Below are positions 7,801 through 16,000 of a stretch of DNA of 64,000 nucleotides, piece after piece. This stretch comes from a virus. Location: IMG/VR virus record IMGVR_UViG_3300047470_000343, positions 29,786 to 93,785 of that record; one strand, given 5' to 3'. How positions within the stretch are numbered: position 1 is the first letter of the stretch; the number at the start of each line of letters is the position of its first letter. A program made the translations under genes and the position numbers. The notes beneath the pieces are model-generated. The model made no database searches, had not been told where the DNA came from, and saw only the letters and a program-made list of their open reading frames with translations.

Positions 7801-9714
7801 CGCCGTGATGGCGTCCGCCGCGATCTTCCCAGCGATCACCGCGTCCGCCGCGATGGCCGGGGCAGTGACCGCGCCCGACGCCAGGTTGATCGTGTCGACG
7901 ACGCCGGTTTTCAAGGCCTCGATCGCGACGTAGTCCACTTGCATCGTCGAGGCCGCGGCCGACTGCTGGTTGTAGTTGAGCCAGACGTACGGACTGATGA
8001 ACCGCACACCCGCGTTCACCAGGCCCGGGGAGCGCGGGTCGTTGTTCGGACCGGCGGACCCAGCGACACCGGTACCGGCCCGGCCCTTCAAGAACCCGAT
8101 GACGGTGACCCAGCCGTCCGAGTTGGCGACGGCCTTCCCTCCCGCGGCCGCGTAGTAGTGCGAGTTCATCGAGTTGACGCCGTCGCGGTTGACCAGCGTG
8201 GTGCCGTCCGCGCCGATGCCGAGGACGCCGACATACACCGCGTCGGATGTGCCGGCCTGCGGCATCCGGACCCGAGCGGACACGCGATACAGGACGTCGG
8301 GGTCGTACGCGATCTGGGTGTTGCCCCGCAGACGCGCGAACCCGGTGGCCTGGCCGACGGTCTGGCCGGTGTAGGCGTCGGTGACACCGGTCAGGAAGCT
8401 GAAAGAGCCTCCGGGGCCGAGAGCGGCCACCGTCCACGTGGACGAGTCGCCCAGCGTGTCGACCCACCGCTGGGTGGCGGTGTCGGCAAGGGAGCTGGAC
8501 AGGGTGGCCAGCGTGACGGCCTGCGCGGCGAGCTTGCCCGTCGTGACCGCGGCTGCGCCGATCTTCTGCGCCGTCACGGCGAGGTCTGCGAGCTTTGCCG
8601 AGTCGATCGCGGCGGCCGCGACCTTCGCCGCGGTGACAGCCGAGTCCGCGAGCGCAAGCTCGGTGACCGCGCCGTTGGCGAGCTTCGCCTGAGTGACGGC
8701 GTTCGCGCCCAACTTGGCGGCGAGGACCGCGCCGTCGGCGAGCCGGGTCGAGTCGATCGCGCCCGTGGCCACCTTGGCGGTGGTGACCGCGGCGTCGCCG
8801 ATCTTCTGCGCGGTGACCGCGAGGTCGGCGAGCCGGGTCGAGTCGATGGCGGCCGCCGCGACCTTCGCCGCGGTGACCGCCGAGTCCGCGAGCGCGAGCT
8901 CCGTCACCGCGCCGGCGGCCAGCTTGGACTGAGTCACCGCGTTCGCGGCCAGCTTCGCGTTGAGGACCGCACCGTCCGCGAGCGCCCAGGACTCCACCGC
9001 GCCCGCGGCGAGCTTCGCCGCAGTGACCGCATCGTCCGCCAGGAGTAGATCGGTGATGGCCCCCAGCGCCACCTTTTCGCTGGTGACAGCGGCCGCGGCG
9101 AGCTTCGCCGCGGTGACAGCTTCCGCGGCCAACTTGACGTCGGTGACAATCCCGTCGATCAAGTCCTGTGACACGGCCTGCCGCGGCGTGCCCTGCACCG
9201 CCACGGACGCATCACCGGTCAGCAGCGCCGTGTTCTGCGCGACCAGGCGCACCCACACCGGGGCGTAGCCCTCGACATGGACGGTGGCCGTGCCGCCGAG
9301 CAGCGCCGTGATCGTCGCTATCTGCGTGGTCAGGGACGGGGTGAAGTCCTCGGCCGGACCGACGTGGACCTGCACGAGGGAGAAGTCGGCGGGGGCCGCG
9401 TCGGCATCCGCCCACTGGCCGTCCCAGTCGATGACCAGACCGGCCAGCGCTTCCGTGACGGTCGGGGCAGAGGGTGTGGGCGGCGGCTCGGTGTTGACCG
9501 GGTCGGGGACCAGGGCGACGGTGCCGTCGGACTGCACGCCGACGGAGCCCTTGAGCGTCCCCTCCTCGTCGTAGATGTCGAGGCTGCCACCCTCGATCGA
9601 GGCGTAGTTGAGCTGGTTGGGGCGCTCCAGCGCCGACAGTCGGTCTTCGAGCGCCTTGAAGTACCCGGCGAACTGCTTCGCCTTCTCGCGCTCGTCCAAG
9701 CGGAAGGAGGACAC
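4882..9714 (-). CDS. Repeat-rich tail fibre / receptor-binding minor tail protein
   Basis: The preferred start is the GTG at 9714, which has GGAGGG at suitable spacing; other in-frame GTGs lie up to 9729. The protein is about 1610 aa. The N-terminal 200 residues contain a short coiled coil and a Pro-rich hinge, probably for attachment to the tail tip. They are followed by dozens of 13-15-residue units such as ADDAVTAAKLAAGAV and LAANSVTAAELSAGSV, which resemble the collagen-like beta-helical shafts of phage fibres. The shaft is interrupted by three carbohydrate-binding-like beta-sandwich domains (about 425-605, 915-1095 and 1185-1330). The first two are clearly related (both contain LYR and GADGTTLVN/AADGTTLVN segments). 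A beta-rich C-terminal domain likely contacts the host surface. It is last of the minor tail genes. Confidence 0.85.
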   Translation of the reverse strand: MSSFRLDEREKAKQFAGYFKALEDRLSALERPNQLNYASIEGGSLDIYDEEGTLKGSVGVQSDGTVALVPDPVNTEPPPTPSAPTVTEALAGLVIDWDGQWADADAAPADFSLVQVHVGPAEDFTPSLTTQIATITALLGGTATVHVEGYAPVWVRLVAQNTALLTGDASVAVQGTPRQAVSQDLIDGIVTDVKLAAEAVTAAKLAAAAVTSEKVALGAITDLLLADDAVTAAKLAAGAVESWALADGAVLNAKLAANAVTQSKLAAGAVTELALADSAVTAAKVAAAAIDSTRLADLAVTAQKIGDAAVTTAKVATGAIDSTRLADGAVLAAKLGANAVTQAKLANGAVTELALADSAVTAAKVAAAAIDSAKLADLAVTAQKIGAAAVTTGKLAAQAVTLATLSSSLADTATQRWVDTLGDSSTWTVAALGPGGSFSFLTGVTDAYTGQTVGQATGFARLRGNTQIAYDPDVLYRVSARVRMPQAGTSDAVYVGVLGIGADGTTLVNRDGVNSMNSHYYAAAGGKAVANSDGWVTVIGFLKGRAGTGVAGSAGPNNDPRSPGLVNAGVRFISPYVWLNYNQQSAAASTMQVDYVAIEALKTGVVDTINLASGAVTAPAIAADAVIAGKIAADAITARELAANSVTAAELSAGSVTAAAIAAGTITAGQLAANSVTATQLAAGSVQTAALAADAVAAGKVAADAITARELAANSVTATEISAGAVTATALFAGSVTTAALATDAVTAGKVAADAITARELAANSVTAAEIAAGVITASHIAANTITAGQLAANSVTAASIAAGSIQTAALATDAVAAGKIAADAITARELAANSVTATEISANAVTATAMAANSVTAGSISAGAVTTAAMTAGTIQGDRLAAGSVAADRIVAGSITTSQLSVTTAASIVQKMYDAGADAARWKVNGTSTTTATAPGNLTSVQVSDAQSGGYVMRAVAGFSGGWRPDILIPFDPNVLYRISFTIRQTVASSNTANQRCYAGVVGVAADGTTLVNVSGAASVASQHYVAVAAQNLTAGGGWQRFTGYLKGYAGAGVNGTQVASPTPTAPSVLHANARYISPLFYANYTGGDGTAEIGMFTIEVVETGAVQTVNIQDGAITTPKMVAGSIQGDRITAGTLNADRIVGSSITTAQLGALSVTAAQLAANSVTATAISAGAVTATAISAGSIDATHIKAGAITADRLAITGGSNMLPDPSFEGAGGAALVAGQSFWSIANTGNGSLKSAQVNAVNATAVIRTLTVATFPVLPGQAFRIATDVNPSTDWNGTSVRFYARWIDSAGGVTFGFVTNTTPTKGSWTNLAGTVTAPVGTVTAEFRLASYDATAGTVSFDNASIQPVMSDVLIADGAITANKLDAAAINGKTITGAIVQTAATGSRIVLDASKFSAYGGATATQKIVIQPDYLPLFASTPSPRIYLTSDDGTNEAYLQVNGSGDAASLYTYSGDFVDTADSNTYRWRTYMGKDTWVTERARIVTPFGAIVPDTPRISMTKIQATITAPDTYVVGTFHASSIVTGRVSITPSAANVPTSLTVTGLNINGSSPRFVATASTQVPGTSVLGVGCSDVSTSSVTIWLTRTNTTATSIDYIGMAS

Positions 9715-9785
9715 CGCCACTCCCTCCACTGCTCCGCGGCCGCCGGGATGTCCGGGGCAGAGCGGGAGAGTGGAAGGAGGGACCC

Positions 9786-9800
9786 GTTAGCGTCTCGGGC
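9786..9800 (-). promoter_or_regulatory. Intergenic box, copy 4
   Basis: GTTAGCGTCTCGGGC on the plus strand, between a minor tail gene and the tail-fibre gene. A purine-rich GGGAGAGTGGAAGGAGGGA stretch adjoins it. Confidence 0.65.
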
Positions 9801-9805
9801 GCAGG

Positions 9806-11011
9806 TCAGCCGTAGAAGTCGCTTCGGGTCAGGGACAGGACGGCAGTGCCGGCGGCCGGGTCGATCTCCTCGGCCGTGATGCGGTGCCAGATCGCGAGCT
9901 CCCCGAGCCACGGCACCTCGACCTGGACGAGGATGCGGTCCCCGAGCCCCCACGAGCCGATTGGCGCATTGGGGTGGTGACGGACCGCGATGGACGGGAT
10001 GGTGAGCTGTTCGGAGTGCTTGGCTCGCACGGTGCGGCCGTACGTGGCCAGAGACTTGGCGTTGGCCGTGCTCTTGTGGGTGACGATCTTGGCCCGGCGC
10101 ACCCGCTTGTCGTCGACGACGACGCGCGCCCGAGCGGTCTTGGCGCCGGTGCCCTTGCCGAGGACGTAGATGTTGTTGGCGAAGAAGTCGCCCTGGCCGC
10201 CCGGCGTGGCCAGCTCGATGATGTTCTCGCCCTGAGCGAAGCGCAGATCCTTACGGGTCTTGCCGAGCCGTCGTTTCCCCAAGTCGATGTGGTGAAGGAT
10301 CTTCTCCTTCGACCCGTCCCAGTAGTGGTGTTCGAGGTAGTCGGCGTGGGCCTGGCCCATGACGTCGCTGATCACCTGCCCGCAGTCCGGGCTGTCCCAC
10401 CACTGGAGCTCCCACGGGTCCTTGCCGTTCGTGTGGCCGAGCTTGTACCCGGAGTCGTGGCCGTCGATGGTGATGCCGAGCTTGCCCTGCTTGTAGCTCT
10501 GGAGATGCGACCAGACTGCCCGGTACACGTCGAAGGCGTCCCACCGGCTGGAGATCGTGTTCGCGGGCCGCGGGGGCATCTTCCGCTTCGGATGGGTGCC
10601 GTCGATGTAGCCGTCGTGGTTCTTGTCCTTGCCGTCGTACGCCCATTTCTTCGGGATGGTGGCGCCCGAGCGGATCGTCGGCCCCAGGTAGGGCATCTCG
10701 GCCGGGTACGCCGCGTAGCCCGCGCACGTCACCTTCATGGCCTGGCCCTCGTAGGCGATGTTCGTGACGATGCCGCCCCACCGGATCCGGCCCTCGAACT
10801 CGGCGAAGATGCTCGTGGCCCACTCGGCGATGACGGGCAGGCCGTCGGGCTTGGCCATCAGCCGCATGTACTCCGGGTGGATGCTGCCCTGTAGCTGCCC
10901 CGGCCCGTTCAGCTCCCGGCGGGGCGGCCCGTCCGGGTCGAAGGGCACATCCCAGTCGAGGAAGTCCTGCCCGACCGTCCGCATCGCTATGTAGCGCCAA
11001 CCGTGGCCCAT
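9806..11011 (-). CDS. Minor tail protein
   Basis: The 401-aa protein starts by TGATG overlap with the upstream gene, so the two are translationally coupled. It opens with short beta strands and the segment LNGPGQLQGSIHPEYMRLM, then an Ala/Tyr/Trp-rich beta domain, and ends with a beta domain (RITAEEIDPAAGTAVLSLTR). This layout matches the Gp37-like minor tail (baseplate hub type) proteins of actinobacterial siphophages, which follow the distal tail protein. It probably forms part of the tail tip. No enzymatic motif is obvious. Confidence 0.7.
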   Translation of the reverse strand: MGHGWRYIAMRTVGQDFLDWDVPFDPDGPPRRELNGPGQLQGSIHPEYMRLMAKPDGLPVIAEWATSIFAEFEGRIRWGGIVTNIAYEGQAMKVTCAGYAAYPAEMPYLGPTIRSGATIPKKWAYDGKDKNHDGYIDGTHPKRKMPPRPANTISSRWDAFDVYRAVWSHLQSYKQGKLGITIDGHDSGYKLGHTNGKDPWELQWWDSPDCGQVISDVMGQAHADYLEHHYWDGSKEKILHHIDLGKRRLGKTRKDLRFAQGENIIELATPGGQGDFFANNIYVLGKGTGAKTARARVVVDDKRVRRAKIVTHKSTANAKSLATYGRTVRAKHSEQLTIPSIAVRHHPNAPIGSWGLGDRILVQVEVPWLGELAIWHRITAEEIDPAAGTAVLSLTRSDFYG

Positions 11012-11979
11012 CAGGCGCTCACCGGCTCCTGCGAGTAGGTCACCTCAAGGCCCAGGACCGTCCGCGCGTCCGCGCGCAGCACCCCCGTGAACGTGGCTGT
11101 GCCGATGCCCTCCACGGCGATGGCCATGACGGTGCCGCGGTCGGCCGGCGCGACGGCGAACTTGTGCCCGGCCTGCACGGACAGCCGCCCGGCCTGCGTG
11201 ATGCCGTACGGCATCGCTGCGCCGTGCTGCTCGCCGAGCGATACGCGGACCTGCCCGCGGGCTTCGGTGGTGTCGGGGTGGAGTACGCCCGTCACGAGGA
11301 CGTGGATGCTTGCGTGCGTCGCCCACTCCGGGACCGTGTCCGACCAGCTCGCACCCAGCGGCCAGATCTCCCAGTCGTCGGTGATGGCGCCGACGTCGTC
11401 CGGGCTCGACCAGGCGCCCGCCAGGTAGCGGCGCGAGGTCTGGGAGCGGGGGCGCACCATCTGCCGCAGGTCGGTGACCATGCCCGAGGTGATAGTGGCC
11501 GACGACACCGGGATGTCGATGCGGGCCAGCGTGATGGCGGTGGAGTCCGGGTCGATGTCGAGGATGCTCGTCGTGCCCGGCGGCACATCGGAGATCACTC
11601 GGGTGTAGACGTACGGGCCGACCTCGGGGTCCTCGGGCGCGGGCCACGTCTCCCCGCCGTACGGGTCCTCAATGCGGACGATGATCAGGTCGGAGCGGCC
11701 GCCGTCGACGCCGGTCGGCTCCAGGTCCACCTGCTCCGTCGTGGGCATCCGCGCCGCGTACGACTGGTTCCCACCCCCCGCGACAGCCCGCTTCTTCGCG
11801 ACCATCGCCCCCGGGGCGACCTGGACGGCCATGCCCGGGGCGACCAGGGCGCTCACGAGGAGGTCAGCAGGCCCGACGATGCCCTCCCCGCCGCTCGCCG
11901 CCGTCTCGGCGATCAGCCGGAGCGTCTCCTCGGATGCTGCGGTGCCTTCTACGAACCAGGGGACGCCATCCCACGTCAT
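11011..11979 (-). CDS. Minor tail / tail-tip protein
   Basis: The 322-aa, mostly beta protein has an N-terminal helix (EETLRLIAETAASGGEG) followed by the segment VAPGMAVQVAPGAMVAKKRA. That segment is typical of actinophage tail-tip proteins that carry a receptor-binding or collar domain. C-terminal residues about 200-322 form a second beta domain. It lies between the Dit-like protein and the Gp37-like protein and overlaps the latter by one base (TGATG). An intergenic box sits 50 bases before its start. A structural role is likely; the exact position in the tail tip is inferred from order. Confidence 0.65.
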   Translation of the reverse strand: MTWDGVPWFVEGTAASEETLRLIAETAASGGEGIVGPADLLVSALVAPGMAVQVAPGAMVAKKRAVAGGGNQSYAARMPTTEQVDLEPTGVDGGRSDLIIVRIEDPYGGETWPAPEDPEVGPYVYTRVISDVPPGTTSILDIDPDSTAITLARIDIPVSSATITSGMVTDLRQMVRPRSQTSRRYLAGAWSSPDDVGAITDDWEIWPLGASWSDTVPEWATHASIHVLVTGVLHPDTTEARGQVRVSLGEQHGAAMPYGITQAGRLSVQAGHKFAVAPADRGTVMAIAVEGIGTATFTGVLRADARTVLGLEVTYSQEPVSA

Positions 11980-12029
11980 GCGCTCTCTCCTTCTGCGAGC
12001 CGGAGAGCAGAGAGTGGGCGGCCGGGCGG

Positions 12030-12044
12030 TCTACTGTCGCCCGC
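12030..12044 (-). promoter_or_regulatory. Intergenic box, copy 5
   Basis: TCTACTGTCGCCCGC on the plus strand. It abuts the stop of the distal tail gene and lies 51 bases before the next start. Confidence 0.6.
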
Positions 12045-13082
12045 TCACCACCATGTGAAGGCATCCCGCCAGGCGATGCGCACCCGCGGCCCGGCGAACG
12101 CCCTGGTCGTCGACTTCGTGTAGGACAGCGACGCCGTCCAGTAGCCGGGCGGGATGAACATGTTCCGCAGGAGCGGGGAGGCCCGGGTCAGCTTGTCCGC
12201 GACGGACTTCGAGGAGCCGTCCTTGTAGTGGGTGACGGTCCGGATCCACGGGCGGGCGTCGATCTGGACGTAGTCCCCTTCGTCGATCGTCACGTTGACC
12301 TGCACCGCCCACAGGTCCGGGCCCAGCGTGATTTTCGGGTTCTTGCACGGCCCGTGGATCTCGATGTACGGGTGCGTGATGGTCTTGCCGAGCTGCTTGA
12401 TGCCGGTCGACTTCTGCGACCCGAGCCCGACCGGCGGCATGTAGCGGCCTGGCCGCGAGGGAAGGGTGACGAACAGGTGGTCATACAGGCTCGCCTCCTT
12501 CTCCGTGTCGTCGTAAAACCGGTCGTCGATCGCGACGAAATCAGCAACGACCGGGACGTACCCCTGGTCGGCCAGTCGGGAGTGCGAGACCGCGAACTTC
12601 CGCGGCCGGCCGTACAACCGGCGCGTACGGCCCGCCGTCCGGTGGGTCAGCCACGAGACACGGCCCGCCTTCCCCCGGATCGCGTCGGCCCGCCACACCT
12701 GCCGCATCATGTCCACGCCGTCCAGGACCCGCTCGGCCGGCCCCTGATTCTTCTTGAAGAGGGCAGCCACCAGCTCGGTGTCCGACCAGTCACCGATCCG
12801 GGCCCCGCGTGACCACGGGCGCATCGGCCAGTGCCGGTCGACCAGCTTGTCCACGCCGTCGACACCTATCTCGAAGGTCACCACGGCGCTGCGCTGGTAG
12901 TCGCGGCCCATGCGGACGCCGTCCTCGCCGGGCAGGTTGGCGTCGGCGACCTCCGGGTCGGCGAAGGCGATGTCCGGCTCCGACAGGGTGTACATGCCGG
13001 ACGACATGCGGCCGAACGTCAGCGCCGCCCCGGGGTAGTTGTCGTAGTCGTAGTACCCGAGGTACCAGTCGCCGTCTTTCAC
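12045..13082 (-). CDS. Distal tail (Dit-like) protein
   Basis: The 345-aa protein follows directly after the tape measure with an ATGA overlap, the usual place of Dit, which joins the tube to the tip. The N-terminal half has alternating strands with many Asp and Gly. The middle contains an Arg-rich segment (RKFAVSHSRLADQG), and the C-terminal half (about 210-345) is a beta domain with GPCKNPKITLGPD, typical of siphovirus tail-component folds. The length fits two-domain Dit proteins of actinophages. No catalytic motif is seen. Confidence 0.7.
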   Translation of the reverse strand: MKDGDWYLGYYDYDNYPGAALTFGRMSSGMYTLSEPDIAFADPEVADANLPGEDGVRMGRDYQRSAVVTFEIGVDGVDKLVDRHWPMRPWSRGARIGDWSDTELVAALFKKNQGPAERVLDGVDMMRQVWRADAIRGKAGRVSWLTHRTAGRTRRLYGRPRKFAVSHSRLADQGYVPVVADFVAIDDRFYDDTEKEASLYDHLFVTLPSRPGRYMPPVGLGSQKSTGIKQLGKTITHPYIEIHGPCKNPKITLGPDLWAVQVNVTIDEGDYVQIDARPWIRTVTHYKDGSSKSVADKLTRASPLLRNMFIPPGYWTASLSYTKSTTRAFAGPRVRIAWRDAFTWW

Positions 13083-16000
13083 GGAGTGCCTCCCAGGCGA
13101 ATGCGGCGCAGCTCGAACATCGCGTCTTCAAGCGCGGTGCCGGTGCTCTCAACGGCGCCGATGTTCATGTTGAGATCGCCGCCGACCAGCGCGCCGGCGC
13201 CCTGCGGCGTGGACGCGCGCGAGGCGACGGTGCGGGTGGATGCGGAACGAGCTGAGGCGACAGCGCCGTTGGCGTAGCCCTTGAGCGCGCCCTGACCGGG
13301 GTAGACGACCATCCCGCCGAAGATCTTGGCGACCGCGTCGAGGATGGCCGCGCTGCGCTTGCGCTTCTTAGGCGATAGGGGTACATAAGCTTCGCCCCCG
13401 GTCTCTTCTTCACTCCATAGGCGCAGGTCACCGGCCTTGCTGATCTGGGCAATGTGGTTCTCGGCGCCGTTGGCGAAGGCCTTGACGCGTGCGCCGATGG
13501 CGTTGATGCCGCCTTCGGCGTAGCGCAGGATGCCGCCGTTGGCCTGCCGCTGCACGACGGACGGCTTGCCCTTCTCGCTGTACTGCACGGTCACGTGGAC
13601 CGTCGTGCCGGTCAGGTTGTTGATCCGGTCCTGGATCCTCTGGACCTGCGCAAGCGGCGTCGCGTTCGGGGCGGTGATCCGCACCTTCTTGCCGTCCGAG
13701 CCATCCACGGTCTTGATCTTGTAGCCGAGATCTTTCAGCGCCTGCTGTGCGGTCTTCGTCGGCGCCTTGATCTCGACACTCTTGCCCTTGGGTAGCCCCG
13801 CGACCTTGTCCCGGACGGTCCGCAGATCCTCGGCGGCCCGCTTGATGATCGTCTCAACGGTGACTTTCTTCCGGTCCGGCGCAGCGATGATGTCCGCCAC
13901 GAGCGCGCCGATATTGAAGCGGGCCACGCCCGTCGGGGCGGTGATCGTGACCTTGCTGCTCTTGGGAACCTGCTTGATCTTGAAGCCCAGGTCTTCGAGC
14001 TGCTTCTGCGCGCCCTGCGTGGGCGCCTTGACCGTGATGGTGTTTCCGTTCTTGAGGCCGTCGAGCTTCGCGCGCAGCAGCGCCAGGTCGACGTTCGCCG
14101 GGTCCACACCGTCCAGAGAGATCAGCGAGGTGACGTCGTCGGGGATCAGGCCCATCTGATCCGCGAGTTCCGCGGCCTTGTCCGCCGGGATATGGAAGGC
14201 CTCCGCGAGCGCAATCGCCTTCGCACGAGTGTCCTTGGCCGCATCCCGGGTGGTGCTCATCGCCTCCGACAGAGGCATGAGGTCGTGGTCGGCGGCGTCG
14301 CGCGCACTCCCGGCGACGCTGAGCAGGCCGTCGCGCAGCTCCTGAAGCTGCGAGTTGAGCGTCTGGCCGTTCTTCGTGGACGTCTTGACCAGCTTGTCGG
14401 CGCCGATGAGCGACTCGCCCCAGCCCTCGCCGTGCTTGATGTCGCCCTTCATCGTGTCGCCGACCTGGAGCATCGTCTGGTCGAGTCTCGCCGTCGCGTC
14501 GTGGACCGACATCACGTTGCCCTGGAGCTCGTCCAGAGCCGTCTTCAGGGCATTCACCCGGTCGTCAGACGACGCGGCCTCGTCGTTGAACGTCTTGACC
14601 GCGTTCTTCAGCCGCGTGTAGGAGTCCGTCCCCGTACCGGCGCTGTTGGCCAGCGCCTCGCCCTGCTCCTTGGCGTCCCGCTTGCCCTTCTGAAGCTCGC
14701 CGTTCATCTTGCCGAGAGCGTCAGCGGCGTCCTTGTACCGCTGGCCGGTCTTGCTGTACTTCCCTATGCCTGACTTGTCGGCTGCCGCGCCGTTGTAGTC
14801 CTTGTTCGCTTCCGCCAGGGCCATGAGCTTCTTCTGGAGGTCGCCAACGCTGCCGTCCTGCTCCAGATAGGCGTTCGTCAGATCCTTCAGGGACACTTTC
14901 GCGTCCCGCATGATGTCGACCAGATGCGTCTTGCCGTCGGCCAGCGTCGCGTCCTGGAGCGTCGACACCGCCTGGGCACGCACGTTCGCGTCGATGATGC
15001 CGTTGGAGTCCGCAAGCGCCTTCGTCAGCCCCTCCACACGCTCCTGGTGGGCCTGCGCGGCTCGCGCGCTCTCCTCCTGCTTACTGACCCACCAGCCGAG
15101 AAGGACGGTGGCACCCGCGATGGCGACGCCGAACGGGCCGCCGAGCGCGCCCGTCAGGCCGCCGAGCATCCGCTTCATGCCGCCGCCTGCGGTACGCATG
15201 CCGCTCATGACGCCACTCAGCCGGCCGCCTTCCGTTGCGGCACCGCGGTAGGACGTGGCGACCCCCGCGAAGCCGGTGGTGATGCTGGTGCCGAACTTCC
15301 GCATGACGCCGGCGACGCTGCCCATGACCTTGAGCGCGAGGACCGTTCCGAGGAATGTGGCCAGCACCGTATTGGCGTGCGGGATAAGGGTCATGAGCAC
15401 GTTGAACCCGTGTATGAGACCGCTGAAAGACACCATCAGCACGCCGAGCCCGCTGCCCGCTGCGGAGAGATTCCCGAAGGCGGTCGCCAGGTTCGAGATG
15501 AGGCTGATCAGTGCGGGTCCCACACTGTGGCCCAGAGCGCTGAAGAACGTGCCAAGCGCGGGGCCGAGCTCCGTACGGATCTGCCGGATCAGGTCCCTGA
15601 CCCCGCTGTCCCGCGCGGCCCGGCCGAAGCTGCGGAAGAAGTCGCCCACGAGCATGTTGAGTTCGTGGAACGTGCCCGCAGAGTCGTCGAAGAACTGTTG
15701 CATCACCTTCTGGCCGGGCTTGCTGTTCGCCCACCGGTTGAAGCGGATCATCGTGCCTTCGAGGCCGTCGAGGAGTCCGTTCCCGACGTCCATTCCGGCC
15801 CGGCCGATACCACCGAAGCCCTTGATCATGTCCCGCGCGGAACGGCCCAACTGCGCGGCCTTGTCCCCGGCGTGGTCCAAGAACTTGGCGAGAGAGCCGG
15901 TCTCGCGCCCTGCCTGAACGGAAGCCCGCATCCACTGCGTCATCCGCTCCGCGCCCGCGCCCACCCGCTCGACGAACGGCCCGGAGGCGACCAGGAAGTC

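Noticed and set aside
4882-9714. Fibre repeats as a CRISPR-like or mobile repeat
   Set aside because: The repeats stay in frame and encode a regular beta-helical shaft.
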